A DNA stretch of 64,000 bases, taken from an uncultured Eubacterium sp. (GTDB lineage Bacteria > Bacillota > Clostridia > Lachnospirales > Lachnospiraceae). Shown one piece after another: positions 8,292 through 17,288 of this stretch (position 1 is the first letter of the stretch; every line of letters begins with the position of its first letter). Where the stretch lies: contig CATLIX010000010.1 in assembly GCA_949959185.1 (NCBI GenBank), forward strand, positions 1 through 64,000. The letters run 5' to 3'. The notes beneath the pieces were generated by a model, which did no database searches, had not been told where the DNA came from, and worked only from the letters and a program-made list of their open reading frames with translations. The translations under genes were made by a program, and so were the position numbers.

Positions 8292-9494
8292 TCAGTTGAA
8301 ACAGAAACTGATTTCCTTCCACATATCGTCCTCAATATAATTTACTTCCGTAATTCCATTGCAGTAATCCGCTATAAATCCTTCTTCTATAAAATACCGG
8401 AACGCCTGCTTTTTCAGAAAATCATCTGCAAATCGCAGCGTTACCACCTGTCCCTGCATCCATGCTTCTGACAGAATTTCTCCCATGGCTTCCGGTTCCC
8501 ATGATTCAATCCAGTTTCCCTCTTTCCGGTAATAGTTATTTGTCACAGACATGCATTCCGGCAGTTCCAGCTCCGTATCAGGCACATGGCCCATCAGCAT
8601 TTCTTCGGTAGTCATGGCCATATAATTATAATCTATAAACGAAGTTTCCAGACCTTCTCTGTTCCGGTAACCGTTATTTCCCCAGGTGGCGTCCATGTAA
8701 TAATATTCTCCGTCCAGCCGTATCAGATTCCAGGCATGGGCCTCTCCCAGAGCCACACCGGATACTATCACGCTCTGGACGCCCAGCTGGTTCAGCAGAT
8801 ACTGAACTGCGCAGGCATATCCCTGACACACCGTCTGCTGTCTGAGAAACACACTGATAATATTCTGGCTGTCTTCCACATCCTGCACATATTCCGTATT
8901 GAGGGCCAGCAGTTCATACACGTATTTTGCCTTTTCATAGTCCGTATGATTAATGGTAATACCCGCAAGCCAGGCTCCCACAATCTCGTCAATCTGAACC
9001 TGTGTATTCCGGCGCTCTTCTTCTGTCATGGTGTATTTGGGGGCAAATTCCAGACTCACCAGTTCTTCTCCTTTGGTATATCTGGTAAATACATAACCCT
9101 CCACCCAGAACAGGCCGCCATAGTCTCCGCAGACTGCCGTGTAAGTCCTGCGCATCAAATCCAGATCTGTAGTTGAGAGCTTTATTTTTTCTTCATGATT
9201 CAGAATGGCTGTCAGCATTTCATCATAGACCACCCGTTCTTCCTCTGTCAGGTGGTCATAGGCATATTTTCCTGTTGAAATTTCCTGCTGCGCCGGAGGC
9301 GGAACAAGCTGCTTCGTATCTGTTTTTGGCACTTCTGCTTTCTGTTTGTTCTCATTTTGGGGAACACTTTCTGACTCCCTGCCCTCCGGCAGAATATCCT
9401 GGATTACATCCGCAGAACAGGCGTTCATAAAACTGCCGGATAAAATAATGAGAAGCAGCAGGACCGCCCTGCCTCTTATCAGTTTCATTTCCAA
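8292..9494 (-). CDS. Transglutaminase-like cysteine protease lipoprotein
   Basis: The N-terminus is a lipoprotein signal peptide with lipobox MNAC (Cys26), so the protein is anchored outside the membrane. A low-complexity Gln/Pro/Lys linker spans about 40-72. The transglutaminase-like core carries a full triad: Cys223 (TVCQGYACAV), His253 (GEAHAWN) and Asp268 (YYMDATWG). Such proteins act as extracellular proteases or peptide cross-linkers. The C-terminal 90 residues are a separate domain of no known function. Single gene with its own terminator. The target is unknown. Confidence 0.85.
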   Translation of the reverse strand: MEMKLIRGRAVLLLLIILSGSFMNACSADVIQDILPEGRESESVPQNENKQKAEVPKTDTKQLVPPPAQQEISTGKYAYDHLTEEERVVYDEMLTAILNHEEKIKLSTTDLDLMRRTYTAVCGDYGGLFWVEGYVFTRYTKGEELVSLEFAPKYTMTEEERRNTQVQIDEIVGAWLAGITINHTDYEKAKYVYELLALNTEYVQDVEDSQNIISVFLRQQTVCQGYACAVQYLLNQLGVQSVIVSGVALGEAHAWNLIRLDGEYYYMDATWGNNGYRNREGLETSFIDYNYMAMTTEEMLMGHVPDTELELPECMSVTNNYYRKEGNWIESWEPEAMGEILSEAWMQGQVVTLRFADDFLKKQAFRYFIEEGFIADYCNGITEVNYIEDDMWKEISFCFN

Positions 9495-9548
9495 CTACCT
9501 TCCTTACATTATATTATGTATCCGAAATTCCAGGCTTTTTCTCATGGC

Positions 9549-10838
9549 CTACGTCTGAAAAAAAACAGTTATCAGACTGGTCAGAGATTTCATATCGGCA
9601 GTACCCATGGTTTCCACCGCGGAATGCATGGCCAGAAGAGGTACTCCCACATCCACGGTCCGAACCGGGAGAATGGCAGAAGCAATGGAGCCAAGAGTCC
9701 CTCCGCCCGGCATATCGGAGCGATTTACAAATTTCTGATAAGGAATCTTATTCCTTCTGCAAATCTGCTCCACAACCGCTACTGCTTCGCAGTCCGTCGC
9801 ATAGGACTGGGAAGATGCTTCTTTGATACACAGCCCTTTTCCCAGAACCGGTTTACTGGTAATGTCCATTTTGCCCATCTGGCTGGGATGAAGCCCATGG
9901 GCAACATCTGTCGACAGGAAGAAAGCATCGTACAGGCTTTCCCTTGCCTGCGCCGCAGTTTTCCCCTGGCTGTCGTGGATTTTATCCAGAAGATTCAGCA
10001 GCAGCATGGAGCCTGCTCCCTGCTTTGTCCGGCTGCCCACTTCTTCGTGGTCAAACAGCGCCACCACATTCAGCCCGGAGCTCTGATTACTCTCTGTGAG
10101 CCCTGTCAGAAGAGCATGTACAGATGTGAGATTGTCCAGTCTGGGAGAAAGGATAAATTCCTGCTGTCGTCCCAGATACCGGGGCTGTTCCGCACAGTAT
10201 ACCCACAGTTCATAGTCCAGTATTTTTTCTTCTTCCACCTGCAGTTCTTCTGCCAGGAATTTCATCAGCATACGTTCTTCTTTCTGCCCTTCTTCCAGCA
10301 GCCCAAAAACGGGCAGCATATCCGTCTGTTTGTTCAGTTCTACTCCTTTATTAACGTCACGGTTCATGTGAATGGCCAGATTGGGAATCACAAGCAGCGG
10401 CCGTTCCACGGAAAGATAACGCATATCCGGATGCATTACGTCATTGCTTTCCACCGCCACACGTCCGGAAATACTCAGGGGACGGTCCAGCCAGGTGTTC
10501 AAAATGGCTCCCCCGTATACCTCTGTATTTACCTGTCCGTATCCCCCGGCAGACACATCAGGATTCGGCTTTATCCTCAGACATGGAAAATCCGTATGGG
10601 CCGCTCCGATGCGAATCTTATTCCGGGGTTCCGCCTGTTCTCCTGTGGTAAAGGCAAACAGAGTGGTATCGTGATGTTTTACATAATATTTTCCCTTTTC
10701 CGTCAGCCCCCAGGTCTGATTAAACTTCAGTTCTTCGAATCCTGCCTCTTTCAGCCGGGCTTCCGCCTCCTGCACCACCAGAACTGCACTGGTTCCCTTC
10801 TCCAGTAATCTGAATAATTTCTGTTCCGTCTGTTCCAT
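9549..10838 (-). CDS. M18 family metallo-aminopeptidase
   Basis: Cytosolic zinc aminopeptidase, dodecameric in characterised relatives, that removes N-terminal residues with a preference for acidic or neutral ones depending on subclass. Metal-site motifs are AAHTDFPCLR (His and Asp), LDNLTS, DHEEVGS and STDVAHGLHP, with the last ligand in PGGGTLGS...MHSA. The start at 10838 has AGGAGG 6 nt upstream; the frame could extend to 10901 without a site. At 429 aa the length is normal. Confidence 0.93.
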   Translation of the reverse strand: MEQTEQKLFRLLEKGTSAVLVVQEAEARLKEAGFEELKFNQTWGLTEKGKYYVKHHDTTLFAFTTGEQAEPRNKIRIGAAHTDFPCLRIKPNPDVSAGGYGQVNTEVYGGAILNTWLDRPLSISGRVAVESNDVMHPDMRYLSVERPLLVIPNLAIHMNRDVNKGVELNKQTDMLPVFGLLEEGQKEERMLMKFLAEELQVEEEKILDYELWVYCAEQPRYLGRQQEFILSPRLDNLTSVHALLTGLTESNQSSGLNVVALFDHEEVGSRTKQGAGSMLLLNLLDKIHDSQGKTAAQARESLYDAFFLSTDVAHGLHPSQMGKMDITSKPVLGKGLCIKEASSQSYATDCEAVAVVEQICRRNKIPYQKFVNRSDMPGGGTLGSIASAILPVRTVDVGVPLLAMHSAVETMGTADMKSLTSLITVFFQT

Positions 10839-10908
10839 GTCCCGCCTCCTGCATTCTGTTATATTACTATTATAATCGCTGAGCGTACTATCTTTTCGCA
10901 CTCAGGGT

Positions 10909-10994
10909 CCCTCCCGTCCGGCCTTCAGGTCTCTTCCTGTCTCCGATGGGGCCCTCCCGTCTGGCCTTCAGGTCTCTTCCCATCTCCGATGGGA
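10909..10994. repeat. Two tandem copies of a 43-bp repeat
   Basis: Copies at 10909-10951 and 10952-10994 share the CCCTCCCGTC start and the GGCCTTCAGGTCTCTTCC core, with four to five differences. It lies in the promoter-side gap between the M18 peptidase and DUF5721 genes (10839-11122). No hairpin terminator or other gene is visible in that gap. Confidence 0.75.
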
Positions 10995-11122
10995 TCCTCC
11001 TCAGGGCATATTATATCACATTTATCGTTTCTTTTCTACTATATCATCCTTGTGTTTTTGCCGATTCTGTAATATAATGTTTCGTGTTTCACACAATGGT
11101 TTTATATCCCGGAGGTATTCTT

Positions 11123-11638
11123 ATGACCGCACTTTCTATTCTGGATGTAAAAGAATTTATGAATATATTTTTACGCACAGATACCTTTGACAGCTTTCTG
11201 CTGTCGGAAGGTTCCATTACCACCTGCATGACCTATCTGCTGGACGGACATGCCAGGGCCGATTTTTTCAGCCCGGAGGACGACCCTTATGAGCTGGTGG
11301 CGCAGGAAGAATATATTCCTTTCTCTCTGGTGCGTCCGGTATGTTTTCAGATAATCAGAGGGAAACGGACCCCTTCTTCCTTTAAATTTGTGTTCCGGCT
11401 CTCCGCCGAGAATCTGAAACGGACGGTCACATCCATAAACAGCGGTTTTTCTGCTGAGGATGTTTCCGGTATGTATCTGAATCTGAAATATCAGAATCAG
11501 CAGCTTATCTGTACCACCGGGATTTCCTACGGTATTTTTTCCATGGATAAGTCTCTGGAACATGGATGGGACGACATGGTCAGACTCTTTTTCCGGAAGC
11601 ACGGCATCGCTGTGGAACCCCTGACTGCCCATATATAA
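11123..11638 (+). CDS. DUF5721 family protein
   Basis: A 171-residue protein with the N-terminal pattern MTALSILDVKEFMN...DTFDSFLLSEGSIT, which I associate with DUF5721, a Lachnospiraceae-restricted family of unknown function. It has no signal peptide or membrane helix. GGAGG 7 nt before the ATG at 11123 fixes the start; the frame opens 13 codons earlier without a site. Monocistronic. The assignment to DUF5721 is from memory of the family. Confidence 0.75.
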   Translation: MTALSILDVKEFMNIFLRTDTFDSFLLSEGSITTCMTYLLDGHARADFFSPEDDPYELVAQEEYIPFSLVRPVCFQIIRGKRTPSSFKFVFRLSAENLKRTVTSINSGFSAEDVSGMYLNLKYQNQQLICTTGISYGIFSMDKSLEHGWDDMVRLFFRKHGIAVEPLTAHI

Positions 11639-11699
11639 CTGTCTGTCCGGGGCCGATTTGCGCAGCAACACCCATTTCTTGTTACTGTTCACACTACGG

Positions 11700-11815
11700 G
11701 TGTTCCGGTAACGGCATCCGGCCATTTAAAGTCACCTCCGGCGAGGGGCCGATGCCCGGCAACCACTACTTCTTTGGCCGGACATCGTACAGCATGGTGC
11801 ACAGTGCCTTGTGAA
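11700..11815 (+). ncRNA. Candidate structured RNA upstream of the cold-shock gene
   Basis: A GC-rich island in an AT-rich 310-bp gap. Arms TCCGGCC (11717-11723) and GGCCGGA (11776-11782) pair perfectly. They enclose CCTC-CGGC-GAGG and a GGGCCGATGCCC hairpin, followed by CGGCAACC. The string GAGGGGCCGATGCCCGGCAACC-like core (11741-11764) partly resembles the SAM-I riboswitch core but lacks several conserved positions. A U-rich tract (11821-11840) follows. It could be the 3' end of the DUF5721 transcript or a cis-acting leader. Class not assigned. Confidence 0.35.
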
Positions 11816-11950
11816 AAGTAACTTTTTTTACATTTTTTTTAAATTTTACTGGAATATTCCTTTACTTTTTTCCTATTATATGTTACCATTGTCCCATGTT
11901 ATAAATAACTATAGCATATGTTTATTTTATTATTTATTGGAGGTAGTGAC

Positions 11951-12151
11951 ATGCAGGGTACAGTAAAATGGTTTAACAACCAAAAAGGATACGGCTTCAT
12001 TTCTGACGAATCCGGAAATGACGTATTTGTTCATTATTCCGGACTGAATATGGAAGGCTTCAAATCCTTGGAAGAAGGTGCTGCAGTAGAATTTGATGTT
12101 ACAGAAGGTTCCAAGGGACCCCAGGCTGTAAACGTAACTGTAGTTCGTTAA
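11951..12151 (+). CDS. cspA: Cold-shock protein
   Basis: A 66-residue single OB-fold RNA chaperone. RNP1 (KGYGFIS) and RNP2 (DVFVHYS) are intact, with the usual GTVKWFN start and GPQAVNV end. GGAGG 7 nt before the ATG sets the start. It melts RNA structure during cold or growth transitions. The gene is followed by a terminator at 12248. Confidence 0.96.
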   Translation: MQGTVKWFNNQKGYGFISDESGNDVFVHYSGLNMEGFKSLEEGAAVEFDVTEGSKGPQAVNVTVVR

Positions 12152-12247
12152 TTTAATCAGTTTTTTCACAATGTGCCTTTGTCAATAATATAGATTTTTT
12201 GTTTTTATTATGATATTAGAATATTGATGATTATAATTGATTAGAAG

Positions 12248-12288
12248 AAAGCTGCTGTAATTGCTGAAAACAGTAATTGCAGCAGCTT
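12248..12288 (+). terminator. Intrinsic terminator after cspA
   Basis: Stem of AAAGCTGCTG (12248-12257) with CAGCAGCTTT near 12279-12288, extended by G-U pairs through AATT, followed by TTTTATTTT. Confidence 0.8.
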
Positions 12289-12289
12289 T

Positions 12290-12416
12290 TTATTTTACAG
12301 GATCAGGGTGTTACTGTGAAATGTTAAAGTATATGAATTTCCTGTAAGATAACAGCAATTATGCGCAGCACATTCTTTTTCATCTTACAGGCAATACCGC
12401 ATCACGCTCACGCGCG
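12290..12416. repeat. Palindromic repeat family A, cluster 1
   Basis: A full element at 12290-12352 has ends TTTACAGGA and TTTCCTGTAAGATAA. A half element (12381-12416) follows, covering CATCTTACAGG and the GC-rich arm, separated by a short hairpin-like GCGCAGCACATTCTTTTT segment. The half element forms the 3' end of lspA. Relatives are at 22171-22373, 29826-29897 and 47989-48053. Confidence 0.8.
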
Positions 12417-12853
12417 GAGAAAATAATCAGAAAACACCCCAGGAAAATGCACATATCCGACAGGTTAAACACAATCTGGTTCAGTTTTTTCCAGGGTGTG
12501 CGGAAACTGAAATAGTCCACCACATATCCTCGGACCACCCGGTCATAAAAATTATTTGCTCCGCCTCCCAGGGCAAGGCTCAGTCCCGTCAGCAGACCCG
12601 GACTTTTCTTTTTGCGGAGCATAATATACCACAGCAGGCTCAGAACCAGAAGGATTCCTCCGCTGGCTTTTTTCACCAGTTTCGGACGCTTTTCCATAAA
12701 GTTCAGGGCCGCCCCTCTGTTATGATATTTTTTCACTGCCAGCGTCCCTCTGCAGATTTCTGTCTGTTCCTGCATATCCCGGTGTTCTTCCATATATTTT
12801 TTCAGAAAAAAATCTCCGGCAAATACGGATAAGGCAACTGCTGCATATTTCAT
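12380..12853 (-). CDS. lspA: Lipoprotein signal peptidase (signal peptidase II)
   Basis: Membrane aspartyl protease that cleaves prolipoprotein signal peptides at the lipidated Cys. Conserved blocks are HNRGAALNF, LALGGGANNFYDRVVRG with the first catalytic Asp in VVDYF, and the second Asp in FNLSDM. Four hydrophobic segments are visible. The start at 12853 has a weak AAGGGTGG site; the frame to 12883 has none. The last ten codons (ARERDAVLPVR) and the stop lie in palindromic repeat DNA, so the C-terminus has been replaced by a mobile repeat. The N-terminus is longer and less typical than the canonical enzyme, so a paralog is possible. Confidence 0.85.
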   Translation of the reverse strand: MKYAAVALSVFAGDFFLKKYMEEHRDMQEQTEICRGTLAVKKYHNRGAALNFMEKRPKLVKKASGGILLVLSLLWYIMLRKKKSPGLLTGLSLALGGGANNFYDRVVRGYVVDYFSFRTPWKKLNQIVFNLSDMCIFLGCFLIIFSARERDAVLPVR

Positions 12854-13002
12854 GTTCTGCCACCCTTCTTTCTGCTGTTCCATGGATAATTATGAAACTG
12901 TTATCCATGCAGCCTCTGCCATTACAAACCCCGGTTTCATATCTGCATGAAACCGGGGAATCATGTTTTCTATCCTATCGTTGCCAAAATTCAGGCTTAT
13001 AT

Positions 13003-13884
13003 TCAGGCTTTTTTAGTATCAAGGAAGAATTCATATGCTTCCTTATCGGTAGCGCCCTTATGTACTACCATATTAACTGCCTGTGCCATTGCCACCGGAT
13101 CCTGGCTCTGGAAAATATTACGTCCCATATCAACGCCTCTTGCACCCTTGCTGATGACTTCATATGCCAGGGTCAGAGCATCTTTTTCCGGAAGTTTCTT
13201 GCCTCCTGCCACTACGATAGGTACCGGGCAGGCTGCCACTACTTCTTCAAAGTTCTCGCAGTTATAGGTTTTGATGATGTTTGCGCCCAGCTCAGCCAGA
13301 ATTCTGGTAGCCAGCTTGAAGAACCGGTCTGTCCGCTCCATCTGCTTTCCGACAGCTACCACGCCCATGGTGGGAATGCTGTAGCGAAGCCCTGCGTTGA
13401 TGGTTTTTGACAGATTGTCCAGACTGGAAAGCTGTCCGTCCGCACCGATAAAAGTCTGGATTGCCATACAGTCTGCATTCATGCGGATTGCGTCTTCAAT
13501 ATCCACTGCCACCACTTCATGGGAAAGGTCGTCTTCCAGCATGGAAGAACCGGATGTGGTACGCAGGGCAATTCCCTTACGGCACTCCGGCGGAACGCAG
13601 GTACGAAGGGCGCCTCTGGTTCCCATCAGCACATCCACGTACGGAATTAACTGAGGAATGAGAATATCCAGTCTTTCCAGCCCTGCGGTGGAGCCCATGA
13701 AATAACCGTGGTCAAAAGCAAACATTACCGTATTGCCGCTTTCCGGGTCAAAAATATTGGAAAGGTGCTTTTTCATGCCCCAGTCCAGGTTGTTGGCACC
13801 CTTTACATGGAAATTTCCCTGATTTGCAAAAGGTACGGAAACTTTATAATCTTTCGCTACTTTTAAGCCATCTACATCTGCCAT
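13003..13884 (-). CDS. lsrF: LsrF, thiolase of phospho-AI-2 breakdown
   Basis: Aldolase-fold TIM barrel of 293 aa. It transfers acetyl from 3-hydroxy-5-phosphonooxypentane-2,4-dione to CoA, the last lsr step. Recognised by GNTVMFAFDHGYFMGSTAGLE-type N-terminal strand, PIVVAGGKKLPEKDA and GARGVDMGRNIFQS. AGGAGG is 11 nt before the ATG at 13884; 24 further codons upstream lack a site. Last gene of the lsrACDBF unit, in the same order as in enterics. Confidence 0.92.
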   Translation of the reverse strand: MADVDGLKVAKDYKVSVPFANQGNFHVKGANNLDWGMKKHLSNIFDPESGNTVMFAFDHGYFMGSTAGLERLDILIPQLIPYVDVLMGTRGALRTCVPPECRKGIALRTTSGSSMLEDDLSHEVVAVDIEDAIRMNADCMAIQTFIGADGQLSSLDNLSKTINAGLRYSIPTMGVVAVGKQMERTDRFFKLATRILAELGANIIKTYNCENFEEVVAACPVPIVVAGGKKLPEKDALTLAYEVISKGARGVDMGRNIFQSQDPVAMAQAVNMVVHKGATDKEAYEFFLDTKKA

Positions 13885-14008
13885 TTTATATTCAGCCTCC
13901 TGTCTTTTTACAGAAAGCAACCACTGTTTACATATGAAACGGTGGCTGCTCTCCAAATCACCTGCAGCAGTTTCAATACCTTTCCTGCTGCAACTACTTC
14001 ACTTTGTT

Positions 14009-15220
14009 TTAGAAGTTATAGTCATTTACATTGGTTTCATCAAAGATTACACGTTCCGGAAGGAGAACAACACCATTGTTCTTGTCGGCTGTTGTGTCGC
14101 CTTCGTTCAGGCAGTCATTTGCCATAACTTCAACTTCGCCGATTCCAGGTACATCAATCTTATCGCCAACTGCCACGTCATTGCCTGCTGCTATGTAAGC
14201 TGCAAGATAACATCCAAGAGCACCCTGGATTCCGCAGTCCCACAGACCCCACTCATACAGAACGCCTGCATCGCAGTATTCTTTGATAGCCTGAGGAGTT
14301 GCAAAACCGGTAATGGTCATATCGTCTTTTGTAATGCCTTTGTTCTGAGCTGCTTTTAACTGGCCCGGAAGTGCTGTGGAGTCATTACAGATAATCAGAT
14401 CAATGTCCGGATAAGCGTCCAGAATTGCCGCACCTGTGGTAACAGCCTGTTCTGCATCCTGATTGGAATAATAGTTGTCAGCAACCTTTTTCCAGTTGGG
14501 ATATTTCTCTGCGATAATAGCTTCGCCTGCTACCTGCCAGGAGTTCTGGTCTGTAACAGTTGCCTGTGAATAATGCCATACATAGTTTACCTCGTCTTTT
14601 TCCGGGTCAACGCCGCGTTTCTTCAAAGCGTCTACGGACATGTCTACCAGCATCTGTCCGAGGATTTCAGGAGTACCCTGAGATACCATCAGCGCACGTG
14701 CGTCTGCTTCTGCGTCAGAGTCCCAGGTACATACAGCAACGCCTGCGTCTTTTGCTTCCAGCAATGCATCTCTTACGCCTGCTGCATCTACGGTGGAAAT
14801 GCAGATTGCGTCTGCGCCGCTTGCTACTGCTTTGTTAATTACTTCTACCTGCTCTGCTGCGCCTGCTGTTGCGCTTCCTTCGTATTCAACAGTGAAGCCC
14901 CAGTCTTTTGCATACTTCTGAGCACCGTCATTTGCTGCTTCAAAGAACGCATTACCGGTTACCTTCGGAATAAATACAACGGTTTTACCGGAAACATCTG
15001 CGCCGCCTGCAGAAGATGTGTCATCTGCTGCTTCGCCGTCGTCAGCGCTGTCTTCCGGAGTTTCCTTTTCTTCCACATCATCTTTTGCTGAATCATCCGC
15101 TTCTGTGTTGGAATCCTCTTTTGCGGGAGTGGAAGTGTCTGCATTATTTCCACCGCAGGCTGTCAGTGAAAGAGCCAGGGATAATGCAAGTACGAGTGAC
15201 AAAACTTTTTTCATTTTCAT
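14009..15220 (-). CDS. lsrB: AI-2 periplasmic-type binding lipoprotein
   Basis: Substrate-binding protein of the AI-2 importer. It has a lipoprotein signal peptide with LTAC (Cys22), then an acidic Asp/Glu/Ser-rich tether (about 25-75) that spans the Gram-positive wall. A two-lobe sugar-binding fold follows, with GNAFFEAANDG, CTWDSDAEADAR and GLWDCGIQGALG. These resemble the LsrB ligand pocket, which has conserved Asp/Trp residues. Gap of 53 bp to lsrD. Confidence 0.93.
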   Translation of the reverse strand: MKMKKVLSLVLALSLALSLTACGGNNADTSTPAKEDSNTEADDSAKDDVEEKETPEDSADDGEAADDTSSAGGADVSGKTVVFIPKVTGNAFFEAANDGAQKYAKDWGFTVEYEGSATAGAAEQVEVINKAVASGADAICISTVDAAGVRDALLEAKDAGVAVCTWDSDAEADARALMVSQGTPEILGQMLVDMSVDALKKRGVDPEKDEVNYVWHYSQATVTDQNSWQVAGEAIIAEKYPNWKKVADNYYSNQDAEQAVTTGAAILDAYPDIDLIICNDSTALPGQLKAAQNKGITKDDMTITGFATPQAIKEYCDAGVLYEWGLWDCGIQGALGCYLAAYIAAGNDVAVGDKIDVPGIGEVEVMANDCLNEGDTTADKNNGVVLLPERVIFDETNVNDYNF

Positions 15221-15273
15221 TGCTTTTTCCTCCTTTTTTATACTATATTCAATGGCTTATGCCATGAATAAAC

Positions 15274-16272
15274 TTATGATTCCTTCTTCAGCTTTTTGAA
15301 AAATGCTGCTGTCTCCGGTCTGGATACAATGGCCCGGCCAATCACCACCACAAGAAGCAGAACGCCCACCGGGATATCCAGGTATTGGGTATTCACCCGG
15401 AAACAGAGGGAAAGGCCAAATCTTAAAATACCGATAACCAGTGCGGCCAGAGCAGTTCCAATTACGCTTCCCTTTCCGCCTGTACTGAGGGTGCCGCCCA
15501 GCACCACTGCGGTAATGATATTCAGCGTCAGGTTCGCACCCAGATCGCTCTTGGCAGTTCCCAGATAGGAAGTAAGCATAATTCCCGCCAGAGCCGCGCT
15601 GACTGCTGACAATACATAGGTACTTAAAATTACAAGCCTTGTATTGATACCGGAATATTCCGCCGCTTCCTGATTGATACCCACCAGGAAAATACTTCTC
15701 CCGTATTTCGTCCTGTGAAGCAGAATATAGGCGATAATAATCAATACAATAAATACCAGGAGCTGGCTAGGTATTACGCCAAACAGCTTGAACTTGGAAA
15801 TAATTTTAAAACTGTCGGGAAATCCGCTGATTCCCTGATAAGCCTCCGAAGCGGAGAAATTGGATACCAGCAATGCAAAACCTGCATACAGGAAACTTCC
15901 GCCCAGCGTGACCACCATGGCCTGCACCCCGCAGTAGGCGATGAAGAACCCGGAAAGGGCTCCGCAGGCCGCTGCCGCCACAACAGCAAGGATGGAAGCC
16001 ACCCATATATTCATGCCTCCGTCCTGCCAGCCCACGCCTATTATAATAGAAGTAAGACCTACAATGGAAGCAGCCTGAATGTCGATTCCTCCGGTAATCA
16101 TAACAAAGGTTACGAACAGTGCAATAAAGCATATGGCAATAAAGTCATTGACACTGGCAAACAATACTCTCGGCATCAAAAACTTGGGATTTTTGGCTCC
16201 GAATATGACAAATTCCAGAATCAGTATAATCAGGAGAAACATCTCCCAGCTTAAAAATTTCCTGCCCTTCAT
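15274..16272 (-). CDS. lsrD: AI-2 import permease LsrD
   Basis: Ribose-type ABC permease (BPD_transp_2) of 332 aa with about nine membrane helices. Carries the conserved VVLGGTLSTGGKGSVIGT loop that contacts the ATPase. The gene follows lsrC with a 4-nt overlap and precedes lsrB, and its length matches enteric LsrD (about 330). It forms the channel as a heterodimer with LsrC. Confidence 0.9.
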   Translation of the reverse strand: MKGRKFLSWEMFLLIILILEFVIFGAKNPKFLMPRVLFASVNDFIAICFIALFVTFVMITGGIDIQAASIVGLTSIIIGVGWQDGGMNIWVASILAVVAAAACGALSGFFIAYCGVQAMVVTLGGSFLYAGFALLVSNFSASEAYQGISGFPDSFKIISKFKLFGVIPSQLLVFIVLIIIAYILLHRTKYGRSIFLVGINQEAAEYSGINTRLVILSTYVLSAVSAALAGIMLTSYLGTAKSDLGANLTLNIITAVVLGGTLSTGGKGSVIGTALAALVIGILRFGLSLCFRVNTQYLDIPVGVLLLVVVIGRAIVSRPETAAFFKKLKKES

Positions 16273-17288
16273 GCCTGCTCACCTCCTTTGCCGCCTGATA
16301 CATTTGCCGCTCTGGCCTTCAGACGCTCCCGCCTGATTCGTTCCGCCGCATTTCTCTGCATAAGGGCGTCCAGAACCACAATCGTAATCAGCATAACGCC
16401 GGTAATTGTATTATCATAATCAGAAGAAAATCCCATAAATACCAGAATACGGCTGACACTTGACATAATAACCGCGCCGATGGAAGCTCCGATGACGCTT
16501 CCCAGACCTCCGGAAAGACTGATACCTCCAATGACACAGGCTGCGATAGCCTTCATCTCATAACCGTTTCCTGCAATGGCTGTAATAAATCCGATACGTG
16601 AAGCATATAAAATACTTGCAACAGCCGCAAACACACCGCAGAGCACATAAGCTGTAATTTTCGTCCGTGTGGTGGGAATTCCAACCAGAAGAGCTCCTCC
16701 TTCATTGTCTCCCACTGCAATAAAATATTTTCCTTTTTTCGTTCTGGTCAGCAGTATATGTATGACAATCACCGCCAGAATCGTCACCGTATAAAACACC
16801 GTCAGATTTGCCAGCAGAGGTTTCGCCGCAAATGCGGTAAAGGGAGCCGGCAGGTTTTCCACCCAGGCGCCATTGGTATATACATAAATCAGTCCCCGCA
16901 GTATACCGTTGGTACCAAGGGTAAAAATCAGAGACGGAATCTTCAGAACCGCCACCCCGAAACCGTTAATCAGGCCGATAGCCGCGCCGATTAAAATTCC
17001 CACCGCAAAGCAGAACATCCAGTTATATCCGTCCCGCAGCAGAGAACCCACCACAGACGCGGTAAAGCCCAGATTCGCTCCCACGGAAACATCAATCTCG
17101 CCGATAAAAATGGCAAATGCCATACCCACTGCCAGCAGCGTGAACACCACGCTGTCATTAAAACAGGCCGCAATACTGGAAGGCGCCAGAAAGTTAATGT
17201 TAATGCAGCCCACAATGGCAAACAGTACGATTAAGAACAGCAGGCTGCTGAATTCTCTTGCCTTTGTGAGTTTTTTTATGTACTTCAT
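16269..17288 (-). CDS. lsrC: AI-2 import permease LsrC
   Basis: Ribose-type ABC permease of 339 aa. The coupling-loop signature is VIGGISLSGGLGSVIGA. It overlaps lsrA and lsrD by 4 nt each, so the three are translationally coupled. Assigned as LsrC rather than LsrD by position directly after lsrA and by length. The basic C-terminal tail (RIRRERLKARAANVSGGKGG) is cytoplasmic. Confidence 0.9.
   Translation of the reverse strand: MKYIKKLTKAREFSSLLFLIVLFAIVGCININFLAPSSIAACFNDSVVFTLLAVGMAFAIFIGEIDVSVGANLGFTASVVGSLLRDGYNWMFCFAVGILIGAAIGLINGFGVAVLKIPSLIFTLGTNGILRGLIYVYTNGAWVENLPAPFTAFAAKPLLANLTVFYTVTILAVIVIHILLTRTKKGKYFIAVGDNEGGALLVGIPTTRTKITAYVLCGVFAAVASILYASRIGFITAIAGNGYEMKAIAACVIGGISLSGGLGSVIGASIGAVIMSSVSRILVFMGFSSDYDNTITGVMLITIVVLDALMQRNAAERIRRERLKARAANVSGGKGGEQA

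Noticed and set aside
9516..10808. 430-codon open frame on the plus strand
   Set aside because: Antisense shadow of the M18 aminopeptidase; no ribosome-binding site and no family features.
10909..10994. CRISPR-like repeat
   Set aside because: Only two directly abutting 43-bp copies without spacers; no cas genes in the window.
11741..11764. SAM-I riboswitch
   Set aside because: Only part of the core matches, several invariant positions and the P1/P2 stems are missing, and cspA is not a SAM-related gene.
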